A stretch of DNA of 6,336 nt from an uncultured Bacteroidales bacterium (GCA_904501835.1 CAJGBW010000063.1:1-6336), one strand, 5' to 3'; shown: positions 1 through 5,277, numbered from the stretch's first letter. Translations and numbers: made by a program. The notes: generated by a model not told the origin, from the letters alone.

Positions 1-24
1 AAAATTGGTTAATTAGGCGCTAAT

Positions 25-61
25 TCAGGAACACTTTTCGATTTTTCAAAAGTGTTCCTGA
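25..61. terminator. Perfect 14-bp hairpin, probable terminator of a gene outside the window
   Basis: Bases 25-38 (TCAGGAACACTTTT) are exactly complementary to 48-61, with a 9-base loop (39-47) containing five T. Neither flank has a strong T tract beyond the stem: the plus side continues ATTTGC and the minus side AATTAGC. Direction therefore cannot be decided. No gene is visible to its left in the window. The most economical reading is an intrinsic terminator for a plus-strand gene ending upstream of base 1, or a backstop for minus-strand transcription from the tRNA. An operator or attenuator is possible but unsupported. Confidence 0.45.
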
Positions 62-110
62 TTTGCACACTTTCAACTGCTCCGAAACGCCCTAAATGGG
101 TATATGGCAC

Positions 111-150
111 AAAAAGAAAAACGCTGTATTTTGTTGAAATACAGCGTTTT
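111..150 (-). terminator. Rho-independent terminator of the tRNA-Phe transcript
   Basis: Bases 137-150 pair perfectly with 118-131 (14 bp, 5-base loop 132-136). Read on the minus strand the stem is followed by a U-rich stretch (TTTTTCTTTTTG when the end of the stem is included). It starts 24 bases past the 3' end of the minus-strand tRNA and has the polarity expected for ending that transcript. Confidence 0.8.
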
Positions 151-174
151 GACTAATTTGTCATCTTCTTCAAG

Positions 175-247
175 TGGTGCCACCGGGAATCGAACCAGGG
201 ACACAAGGATTTTCAGTCCTTTGCTCTACCAACTGAGCTATGGCACC
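175..247 (-). tRNA. tRNA-Phe (anticodon GAA)
   Basis: The minus strand folds into a 73-base cloverleaf. The acceptor is GGTGCCA/TGGCACC, followed by T8-A9, a D stem GCTC/GAGC with loop AGTTGGTA, and an anticodon stem AAGGA/TCCTT with loop CTGAAAA. The anticodon is therefore GAA, which reads the phenylalanine codons UUC and UUU. The variable region is GTGTC and the T loop is TTCGATT. The discriminator base is A at 175. The next bases on the minus strand are CTTG, so the 3' CCA is not encoded and must be added by nucleotidyltransferase. One oddity is that the middle pair of the T stem (CCTGG against CCCGG) is a U-C mismatch. Everything else looks functional, and the gene has its own promoter and terminator as a single-gene unit. 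Confidence 0.97.
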
Positions 248-263
248 GTCCGTTTTGGGATTG

Positions 264-294
264 CAAAGATAGGAATAATTTTTATACCTGCAAA
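264..294 (-). promoter_or_regulatory. Bacteroides-type promoter for tRNA-Phe
   Basis: On the minus strand, TTTG (294-291) is followed after exactly 19 bases by TATCTTTG (271-264). This matches the Bacteroidetes sigma-ABfr consensus TTTG-N19/21-TAnnTTTG. A start about four bases past the -7 box would fall near 260, giving a 5' leader of roughly a dozen bases before the mature tRNA. It lies in the 77-base gap between the end of pepD and the tRNA, so the tRNA is transcribed independently although it follows pepD in the same direction. Confidence 0.87.
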
Positions 295-324
295 TTATTT
301 CTCATTTTTTGCAATCCAAAGCAA

Positions 325-1797
325 CTATTTTTCAGGAATGGCTGCCAAAATCGCCTTGACCAATTCCCAAGTGCGCGCCAACGATGCGATGCTGGCACGC
401 TCATCGGGAGAGTGAGGGCTTTTGATGGTTGAGCCATAACTGATCATTTCCATATCGGGATATTTGCTACCGATGATACCGCACTCAAGACCGGCATGAA
501 TCGCCAACACTTTCGGCTCCTGACCATACATTTTCTCATAAACCTCACGAGAGAGTTTCACAATATCGGATTCGGGTTTGGGCGCCCAGCCGGAATAACC
601 GCCACTGAAATTCACTGTACAACCCGCCAGTTCAAACACCGCCTTCAACTTCTCCGCCATGGCCATTTTTGCCGTATCCACCGAACTGCGCATCAAGGTA
701 TGAATAGAGAATTTTCCATCGACAATGTGGAACATCGCCATATTGTTGGAGGTCTCCACCAAGCCAGGAACGCTGCTGGACATACGCTCAACGCCATCCG
801 GACAAGCCAAGACAGCAGACACAAAAGCCAAAGCACGATCAGCAGGCACAGATTCAGCACGACAAGGAAGCGCATCGGACGCCACCGTCTCAAAAATCAT
901 TTCCGCAGCAGGGTCTGTCAGCGCATATTCATTTTTAATAGAAGCAAATTCCGCCTCAACGAGGGCACGAACGGACGCAAGGGCCGCATTGGGAACAAAG
1001 AGATAGGTGAAGCACTCACGAGCAATCGCATTGCGCAAGGTACCGCCGGAAACATACACCAACTTGGCAGTCGTCTGGGTCAAGACCTTATATAATACGC
1101 GTGCGGCAACCTTGTTGGCATTGGCACGATAGAGATTGATATCCGTACCGGAGTGTCCGCCCTGGAAACCGCGGAACGCCAAAGAGACGCACACATCGTC
1201 AGTAAGCATTGCCTCACCCTGATATTGGGCATCGACCGTAATATCCAGACCACCCGCACAACCAATGCAGAATTCACCCTCATCCTCCGAGTCGAGATTG
1301 AGCAGCATATCGCCTTTCAACACATTGGGAGCCAACTGATTGGCACCGGTAAGACCCGTTTCCTCATCCACCGTCACCAACACCTCAATCGGACCGTGCG
1401 AAATATCATCAGACTCCAAAACCGCCATCGCCATCGCTACACCCAGTCCGTTATCGGCACCGAGGGTCGTTCCACAGGCTTTTACCCAATCCCCTTCGAT
1501 ACGCGTCTCAATCGGGTCGGTCAAAAAGTCATGCACCTTGTCTGCATTTTTCTGAGGAACCATATCCATATGTCCCTGCAACACAAGAGTTTTCCTATTT
1601 TCATAACCTGCTGTAGCCGGTTTGCGAATGATAATATTGCCAAATTCGTCACGAATCGTTTCCAGGCCCAAATTCACACCAAAATCGTAAAGATACTGAC
1701 TCACCAATTCTTCGTGTTTTGAAGGACGGGGAATGCGGGTCAAAGCATAAAAATTTTTCCAAACGATTTTCGGATCAAGGTCTAAAATTGTCATCAT
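325..1797 (-). CDS. pepD: Cytosolic aminoacyl-histidine/nonspecific dipeptidase (M20 family)
   Basis: This 490-residue protein matches the usual length (about 485) of PepD, a cytosolic two-metal aminopeptidase that cleaves dipeptides such as Xaa-His. The M20 metal site is complete: H76 and D78 in GHMDMV, bridging D115 in GADNG, catalytic E145 and ligand E146 in DEETG, D169 in NLDSEDEGE, and H462 in SPHSPDE. The lid/dimerisation domain lies between about residues 205 and 390 and contains GGHSG (213-217). No signal peptide or membrane segment is visible, so it should act in the cytoplasm. Two ATG codons are adjacent (1797 and 1794). I took the first; no Shine-Dalgarno sequence discriminates between them. 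It stands alone downstream of its own promoter, back to back with a peptide transporter, which suggests hydrolysis of imported di- and tripeptides. No clear terminator follows it; the tRNA-Phe promoter begins about 30 bases past its stop. Family assignment is firm; exact dipeptide preference is not visible. Confidence 0.96.
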   Translation of the reverse strand: MMTILDLDPKIVWKNFYALTRIPRPSKHEELVSQYLYDFGVNLGLETIRDEFGNIIIRKPATAGYENRKTLVLQGHMDMVPQKNADKVHDFLTDPIETRIEGDWVKACGTTLGADNGLGVAMAMAVLESDDISHGPIEVLVTVDEETGLTGANQLAPNVLKGDMLLNLDSEDEGEFCIGCAGGLDITVDAQYQGEAMLTDDVCVSLAFRGFQGGHSGTDINLYRANANKVAARVLYKVLTQTTAKLVYVSGGTLRNAIARECFTYLFVPNAALASVRALVEAEFASIKNEYALTDPAAEMIFETVASDALPCRAESVPADRALAFVSAVLACPDGVERMSSSVPGLVETSNNMAMFHIVDGKFSIHTLMRSSVDTAKMAMAEKLKAVFELAGCTVNFSGGYSGWAPKPESDIVKLSREVYEKMYGQEPKVLAIHAGLECGIIGSKYPDMEMISYGSTIKSPHSPDERASIASLARTWELVKAILAAIPEK

Positions 1798-1826
1798 ATT
1801 CTTGTTTTATTTGAGTTAAAATCCTA

Positions 1827-1857
1827 CAAATTTACAAAATCCTCATAAAAAATCAAT
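1827..1857 (-). promoter_or_regulatory. Probable pepD promoter
   Basis: On the minus strand ATTG (1857-1854) is followed after 19 bases by TAAATTTG (1834-1827), fitting the Bacteroidetes -33/-7 consensus. The expected start near 1823 gives a leader of about 26 bases before the first pepD ATG, with no Shine-Dalgarno sequence. The -33 element abuts the -7 box of the oppositely oriented transporter promoter. Confidence 0.72.
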
Positions 1858-1864
1858 ATCTTTG
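1831..1864 (+). promoter_or_regulatory. Probable promoter of the peptide transporter gene
   Basis: TATCTTTG at 1857-1864 is an exact match to the Bacteroidetes -7 consensus TAnnTTTG. The -33 element is weaker: the best candidate is TTTA at 1831-1834, 22 bases upstream, slightly beyond the usual 19-21. Transcription would begin near 1868 and give a leader of about 98 bases. The element overlaps the pepD promoter on the other strand. Confidence 0.65.
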
Positions 1865-1867
1865 CAC

Positions 1868-1965
1868 CCGCCCAAGGAGAGAGACGCCGTGCCAGAGAAG
1901 AACGAACGAAAGAGAGACGCCGCGGGCGAGCGCTAGAGAAAAATAATAACCAAAAATCGATATTT
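1868..1965 (+). repeat. GC/purine-rich 5' leader with 12-base direct repeat
   Basis: AGAGAGACGCCG occurs at 1878-1889 and again at 1911-1922, a period of 33 bases. The stretch 1867-1936 is strikingly G/A- and GC-rich compared with the A/T-rich sequence on either side, and then gives way to an A/T-rich 30-base run directly before the transporter ATG. I see no long self-complementary stem in it. Read from a GTG at 1889, with AAGGAG upstream at 1874-1879, it encodes a 15-residue charged peptide ending at TAG 1934-1936. Since 33 is a multiple of 3, the first repeat copy is in the same frame, although that GTG starts at its last base. Whether this is a leader peptide, a regulatory RNA, a degenerate intergenic repeat or nothing cannot be told from the sequence. 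Confidence 0.5.
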
Positions 1966-3621
1966 ATGTTTAAAGGACAACCCAAAGGACTATTTGCCCT
2001 CGCCCTTGCCAACACAGGCGAGCGATTCGGCTATTACACGATGCTTGCCATCTTTCTATTGTATTTGCAAGCAAAATTTGGATTTTCTGAGGCCGTAGCC
2101 GGTCAATTTTACGCCATTTTCTTGGCTGTCGTTTATTTCTGCCCCGTTTTGGGCGGTATCGTAGCGGACAGAATCGGCTATGGAAAATGTGTCGTTACCG
2201 GTATTCTCATTATGTTGGCCGGTTACACAGGTCTGGCCGTTCCCTTCTCCGAAAACAACCTCGCTCTTGCCGTCATCATCGGCGCGCTGCTTTTTATTTC
2301 GGTAGGAACCGGTCTTTTCAAAGGTAACTTGCAGGTCTTGGTCGGCAACCTCTATGACGACCCTCGCTATGCCGCCAAACGTGACTCTGCATTCAGTCTG
2401 TTCTACATGGCTATCAACTTGGGCGCCATGTTCGCCCCGAGTGCAGCCAAAGCCTTGACTAATTGGAAATTAAGCGCTGCTGGATTGAGCTACCATCCGC
2501 AGCTTCCTGCTTTCTGTCACCAGGTAGCAGACGGCACCATCAGCACTGAAAACGCCATCCATTTGCAAGGCATCATGGACACCATGCCTGCCGCCGCAAA
2601 CATGGATTTCGCCACATTCAGCAATTACTATTTGGAGAACCTTTGCGTTTCCTACAATTTGGGCTTCTCCGTCGCTTGCGTATCATTGGTCGCCTCCATT
2701 TTGATTTACTTCGCTTGCCGCAATTGGTTCAAACATGCTGACGTCAACTCAAAACAGGTAAAAACCAGCAGCAACGAACCCGAATTGACACCCGAACAGA
2801 CCCGCAGCCGCATTGTGGCTTTGCTCATGGTCTTCGCCGTGGTGATTTTCTTCTGGATGGCATTCCACCAGAATGGCTCTGCCCTCACCTACTTCGCACG
2901 CGACTACACGCAGACAGCCGTTACCGGCATCATGAGAGGTGGATTCAACATCTGGATTCTCGCCTTGCTTGCCATCTCTGTTTACACCCTCTTCGGTATT
3001 TTCCAGAGTGACAGCAAGAAAGGAAAAATGCTCTCCGGTATCGGAACGGGGCTTCTCTGGGCCGCCGCATACGGACTTTACACCGGCATTCCCGCCAACT
3101 TGCCCATCCAACCGCAAGAGTTCCAGCAGTTCAACCCCTTCTTCGTAGTATCCCTCACCCCGGTTTCCATGGCTATTTTCAGCGCCCTGGCAGACAAGGG
3201 AAAAGAACCTTCCGCACCCCGTAAAATCGGAATCGGTATGATGGTGGCAGCCGCTGGTTATTTGATTATGGTGATTTCCTCCGTCAATTTGATTTCCCCC
3301 ATGATACTCCAAGGTGCTCCCTCACCCGACCGCGTATCATGCAACTACCTGATTGGTACATACTTGGTACTCACCTTTGCAGAATTGTTGCTCAGCCCCA
3401 TGGGTATTTCCTTCGTTACCAAAGTAGCCCCTCCCAAATACAAAGGTTTGATGATGGGTGGATGGTTTGCTGCCAGTGCCATCGGAAACTACCTCAGCAG
3501 TATTCCGTCAGCATTGTGGAACAAAGTTCCTCTCTGGGCCAACTGGACGATTTTGCTCGTGCTCTGCGTCATCAGCGCCATGGTGATGTTTGCCATGCTG
3601 AAGAAATTGGAGCGCATCTAA
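1966..3621 (+). CDS. Proton-coupled oligopeptide transporter (POT/PTR2 family, MFS fold)
   Basis: This 551-residue polytopic inner-membrane protein should import di- and tripeptides with protons. The PTR2 signature is intact in SLFYMAINLGAMFAP (144-158). Other family marks are GERFGYYTM in TM1 (18-26), GGIVADRIG between TM2 and TM3 (63-71), a TM4 lysine in GTGLFKGN (K119), FHQNG in TM7 (300-304), and a TM10 glutamate in FAELLLSPMG (E473). About 12 or more membrane segments are evident. Between TM5 and TM6 lies a hydrophilic insert of roughly 60 residues (about 165-225), predicted periplasmic. The TM1 ExxER motif reads NxxER (N16, E19, R20), and the usual glutamate of the TM7 EQ motif is H301. 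From memory both are common in Bacteroidetes members. The start follows an A-rich stretch without Shine-Dalgarno sequence. Its divergent neighbour pepD fits a peptide-utilisation role. The family is firm; substrate range is inferred. Confidence 0.93.
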   Translation: MFKGQPKGLFALALANTGERFGYYTMLAIFLLYLQAKFGFSEAVAGQFYAIFLAVVYFCPVLGGIVADRIGYGKCVVTGILIMLAGYTGLAVPFSENNLALAVIIGALLFISVGTGLFKGNLQVLVGNLYDDPRYAAKRDSAFSLFYMAINLGAMFAPSAAKALTNWKLSAAGLSYHPQLPAFCHQVADGTISTENAIHLQGIMDTMPAAANMDFATFSNYYLENLCVSYNLGFSVACVSLVASILIYFACRNWFKHADVNSKQVKTSSNEPELTPEQTRSRIVALLMVFAVVIFFWMAFHQNGSALTYFARDYTQTAVTGIMRGGFNIWILALLAISVYTLFGIFQSDSKKGKMLSGIGTGLLWAAAYGLYTGIPANLPIQPQEFQQFNPFFVVSLTPVSMAIFSALADKGKEPSAPRKIGIGMMVAAAGYLIMVISSVNLISPMILQGAPSPDRVSCNYLIGTYLVLTFAELLLSPMGISFVTKVAPPKYKGLMMGGWFAASAIGNYLSSIPSALWNKVPLWANWTILLVLCVISAMVMFAMLKKLERI

Positions 3622-3643
3622 AATAGAGAATCAGCCAAAGAAA

Positions 3644-3675
3644 TTTGCTTATTCTCTTAAAAATCACTATATTTG
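3644..3675 (+). promoter_or_regulatory. Promoter of the rpsF-rpsR-rplI operon
   Basis: TTTG (3644-3647), a 20-base spacer and TATATTTG (3668-3675) form an exact Bacteroidetes promoter. It begins 22 bases after the transporter stop. Transcription should start near 3679, so the mRNA would begin directly with the hairpin described next. The transporter has no obvious terminator of its own before it, so some readthrough is possible. Confidence 0.88.
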
Positions 3676-3676
3676 C

Positions 3677-3713
3677 AGCCGCTTTGAAGGAAATTTAACC
3701 CCGAAAAGCGGCT
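3677..3713 (+). promoter_or_regulatory. rpsF leader hairpin, candidate bS6:bS18 autoregulatory element
   Basis: AGCCGCTTT (3677-3685) pairs with AAAGCGGCT (3705-3713). The 9-bp stem closes a 19-base loop whose 3' side reads AACCCCGA, with CCG at 3701-3703. Given a start near 3679, at least the inner 7 bp would form at the extreme 5' end of the mRNA. In many bacteria the bS6:bS18 complex binds its own operon leader through a hairpin that mimics its 16S rRNA site and shows a conserved CCG in an unpaired segment close to the 3' side of the stem. Position, operon and CCG all agree. The assignment is by resemblance recalled from the literature, not by covariance search. Confidence 0.6.
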
Positions 3714-3744
3714 AAATTATTAACTAACAATTATTTACAAACAA

Positions 3745-4083
3745 ATGATCAAACAGTACGAAACCGTTTTCATTGCAACTCCCGTTTTGTCTGAGGCTCA
3801 GATGAAGGAAGCGGTTGCCAAGTACACGGAGCTCATCACCAAGAACGGTGGCGAAATCGTGTATCAAGAAGACTGGGGCAGAAAAGAATTGGCTTATCCC
3901 ATTCAGAAAAAGACCTCAGGTTTTTATTACCTTATTGAGTTCAAAGCTGACTCACAGTTCATTGACACTCTCGAAACTCAGTATCGCCGCGACGAGCGCA
4001 TCATCCGTTTCTTGACTTTCGCCATGGATAAGGATGCTATCGCATACGCCGAGAAGAGAAGAGCTAACAAACAAGATAAATAA
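3745..4083 (+). CDS. rpsF: Small ribosomal subunit protein bS6
   Basis: The 112-residue protein has the hallmarks of S6: an N-terminal YETVFIATPVLSE strand-helix, WGRKELAYPI (44-53), KTSGFYYLIEF (56-66) and ERIIRFLTF (84-92). A short basic tail of the type seen in this family follows (KRRANKQDK). bS6 binds bS18 and helix 22/23 of 16S rRNA in the platform of the 30S subunit. It is the first gene of a three-gene operon; rpsR starts 13 bases after its stop. The ATG is preceded by an A/T-rich stretch (TTATTTACAAACAA) with no Shine-Dalgarno sequence, unlike the next two genes. Expression is probably tuned by the upstream leader hairpin. Confidence 0.98.
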   Translation: MIKQYETVFIATPVLSEAQMKEAVAKYTELITKNGGEIVYQEDWGRKELAYPIQKKTSGFYYLIEFKADSQFIDTLETQYRRDERIIRFLTFAMDKDAIAYAEKRRANKQDK

Positions 4084-4088
4084 GGAGG
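4082..4088 (+). promoter_or_regulatory. Strong Shine-Dalgarno sequence of rpsR, overlapping the rpsF stop codon
   Basis: AAGGAGG shares its two A with the TAA stop of rpsF (4081-4083). AGGAGG ends 8 bases before the ATG at 4097, ideal spacing. It decides the rpsR start: the open frame extends back to an earlier ATG at 4034 inside rpsF, but only the 4097 ATG has this site and gives the canonical bS18 N-terminus. Confidence 0.9.
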
Positions 4089-4096
4089 AATCAATC

Positions 4097-4363
4097 ATGG
4101 CACAGAACAATGAAATTCGTTATTTGAATCCTCCCGCAGTAGAGGTTCGCAAGAAGAAATATTGCCGTTTCAAAAAAGCCGGCATCAAATATGTAGATTA
4201 CAAAGACGCTGAGTTCTTGAAGAAATTCTTGAACGAGCAGGGTAAAATTCTTCCCCGCCGCATCACCGGAACTTCTTTGAAATTCCAGCGCAAAGTGGCT
4301 CAGGCCGTTAAGAGAGCAAGACACCTCGGTCTTCTTCCTTATGTAACTGACCTTTTGAAATAG
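4097..4363 (+). CDS. rpsR: Small ribosomal subunit protein bS18
   Basis: The 88-residue protein is bS18. It has the family core KYCRFKKAGIKYVDYKD, then FLNEQGKILPRRITGTS and the basic C-terminal helix KFQRKVAQAVKRARHLGLLPY. It binds next to bS6 on the 30S platform near the 3' end of 16S rRNA. In Bacteroidetes ribosomes bS18, with bS6 and bS21, is reported to help hide the anti-Shine-Dalgarno tail. The gene sits between rpsF (13-base gap) and rplI (12-base gap) in the common bacterial order. A strong Shine-Dalgarno sequence drives it, which is notable for this lineage. The start is set by that site and by the normal protein length. Confidence 0.98.
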   Translation: MAQNNEIRYLNPPAVEVRKKKYCRFKKAGIKYVDYKDAEFLKKFLNEQGKILPRRITGTSLKFQRKVAQAVKRARHLGLLPYVTDLLK

Positions 4364-4367
4364 GAGG
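4362..4367 (+). promoter_or_regulatory. Strong Shine-Dalgarno sequence of rplI, overlapping the rpsR stop codon
   Basis: AGGAGG begins inside the TAG stop of rpsR (4361-4363) and ends 8 bases before the rplI ATG at 4376. The spacing and the overlap with the preceding stop are the same as for rpsR, which suggests coupled reinitiation. Confidence 0.88.
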
Positions 4368-4375
4368 ATAGCACT

Positions 4376-4816
4376 ATGGAGATTATTTTGAAGAAAGATG
4401 TTGCCAACCTCGGCAACGCTGACGAAATCGTCAATGTAAAAACTGGTTACGCTGTTAACTATTTGATTCCTCAGGGTTTCGCCATCCTCGCTACCGCTTC
4501 TGCAAAGAAGGTTCTTGCTGAGAACATTCGCCAGAGAGCACACAAAGAGGCTAAACTCGTAGCTGACGCTGAGGCACTCGTTGCCAAGTTGGCAGAGGTT
4601 ACTGTACAGCTTAGCGCAAAAGTTAGCGAAAGCGGCAAACTTTTCGGCGCCGTTACCACTGCACAGGTTGCTGAAGCTTTGGTTGCCAAGGGTTTTGAAA
4701 TCGACAAGAAAGACATCACCCTCGAGGCTGTTAAAGAATTGGGTACCTATGAGGCAACTGTAAAATGCTACAAGAGCGTTAAGGGTACTGTAAAAGTAGA
4801 AGTAGTTGCTGAATAA
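4376..4816 (+). CDS. rplI: Large ribosomal subunit protein bL9
   Basis: At 146 residues this is normal for bL9 (about 149). It has the N-terminal rRNA-binding domain (MEIILKKDVANLG, then GYAVNYLIPQGFAILAT at 24-40), a long charged alanine-rich connecting helix (about 41-75), and the C-terminal domain with SGKLFGAVTTAQVAEAL (86-102). It binds 23S rRNA near the L1 stalk and helps maintain reading frame. Two positions differ from the usual family pattern: D16 where glycine or asparagine is common, and V27 where GYARN normally has arginine. It is the last gene of the operon and is followed by a terminator 20 bases after its stop. Confidence 0.97.
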   Translation: MEIILKKDVANLGNADEIVNVKTGYAVNYLIPQGFAILATASAKKVLAENIRQRAHKEAKLVADAEALVAKLAEVTVQLSAKVSESGKLFGAVTTAQVAEALVAKGFEIDKKDITLEAVKELGTYEATVKCYKSVKGTVKVEVVAE

Positions 4817-4835
4817 TCAGCTGCTCGGATAAGAC

Positions 4836-4868
4836 AAGAGCCGGCAGCCATGTCGGCTCTTATTTTTT
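4836..4868 (+). terminator. Rho-independent terminator of the rpsF-rpsR-rplI operon
   Basis: AAGAGCCGGCA (4836-4846) pairs with TGTCGGCTCTT (4851-4861), 11 bp with one G-U pair and a 4-base loop. TATTTTTT runs out of the 3' arm. The end of the T run lies only 8 bases before the 5' end of ssrA. Confidence 0.9.
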
Positions 4869-4876
4869 ACAGATAT

Positions 4877-5276
4877 GGGGCTGTTTTGGTTTTGACAGCA
4901 TCTGATATCGGACGGTAAGCACGTCGGGCGTGGAGGCCTAGCCCGTTAATCTCAGACTTCAAAATTTTAGTTGGCAACAACACTTATGCACTCGCTGCGT
5001 AGTTTACCAAGTAAACTAGCTTAATCCGGTAAGCCAAGGCTGCTTGCCCGACGAGTATCCCGCTACACTTTTCCGCTGATTATGGGTAGCATACGGGGTA
5101 TCATTCAAATCGGACGCGCAAAACGGGACTCCCCTATCGTTTTGCAAAGTTTCAGGGGATACGTGTCGGATAGCCTGTCTTTCGGCAGTCCGCCATCGAC
5201 AACCAAAGGAAGACTAAACGTGTAGAAAGCCGCCTGGTGCGGTGTTTGGACGGCGGTTCGAGTCCGCCCAGCTCCA
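4877..5276 (+). ncRNA. ssrA: Transfer-messenger RNA (tmRNA)
   Basis: This is a one-piece tmRNA of about 400 bases, which with SmpB rescues stalled ribosomes and tags the unfinished protein for proteolysis. The tRNA-like ends pair as GGGGCTG (4877-4883) with CAGCTCC (5269-5275), followed by discriminator A5276. The T arm is GGCGG-TTCGAGT-CCGCC (5252-5268). The next bases are CAAG, so the CCA is not encoded. A PK1-like stem is CGGGC (4925-4929) with GCCCG (4941-4945). The tag frame follows AGTT at 4969-4972, keeping the A four bases before the resume codon. A hairpin of TAGTTTAC/GTAAACTA (5000-5018) begins at the tag stop codon. No consensus promoter fits between the rplI terminator and the 5' end; TATTTTTT at 4861-4868 is a one-mismatch -7 box without a good -33. 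Confidence 0.97.
4973..5002 (+). other. tmRNA proteolysis-tag reading frame (tag GNNTYALAA)
   Basis: GGC AAC AAC ACT TAT GCA CTC GCT GCG TAG encodes GNNTYALAA, preceded in the finished tag by the alanine charged on tmRNA. The YALAA ending is the usual degradation signal recognised by ClpXP-type proteases. A second in-frame stop, TAA, follows at 5012-5014. The second residue is N, whereas the Bacteroidetes tags I remember begin GE (for example GENNYALAA). Confidence 0.9.
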
Positions 5277-5277
5277 C

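Noticed and set aside
11..25. Near-palindrome AATTAG-GCG-CTAATT, a possible operator.
   Set aside because: Only 6-bp arms with no visible promoter or gene nearby; chance is likely in A/T-rich DNA.
258..317. 7-bp inverted repeat GGATTGC (258-264) and GCAATCC (311-317) around the tRNA-Phe promoter.
   Set aside because: Short, widely spaced, and partly made of promoter bases; it would not form a credible terminator for pepD.
104..415. 103-codon plus-strand open frame across the tRNA and the end of pepD.
   Set aside because: It runs through the tRNA terminator, tRNA gene, promoter and antisense of pepD; it has no coding character.
496..1722. Long plus-strand open frames opposite pepD (for example 496-1095 and 1153-1722).
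   Set aside because: They are shadows of a fully conserved M20 peptidase on the other strand; their translations are rich in His, Arg and Thr without recognisable domains.
2749..3312. 187-codon minus-strand open frame opposite the peptide transporter.
   Set aside because: Its translation is a Gly/His/Glu-rich antisense of a clear transporter gene, with no domain and no promoter.
4034..4096. N-terminal extension of bS18 from an ATG inside rpsF.
   Set aside because: It would overlap rpsF and lengthen a highly conserved protein; the ATG at 4097 has a perfectly spaced Shine-Dalgarno sequence.
4922..5053. Eight-base complementarity CGTCGGGC (4922-4929) with GCCCGACG (5046-5053).
   Set aside because: It lies within tmRNA and competes with the local PK1-like stem, so I could not treat it as a separate element.
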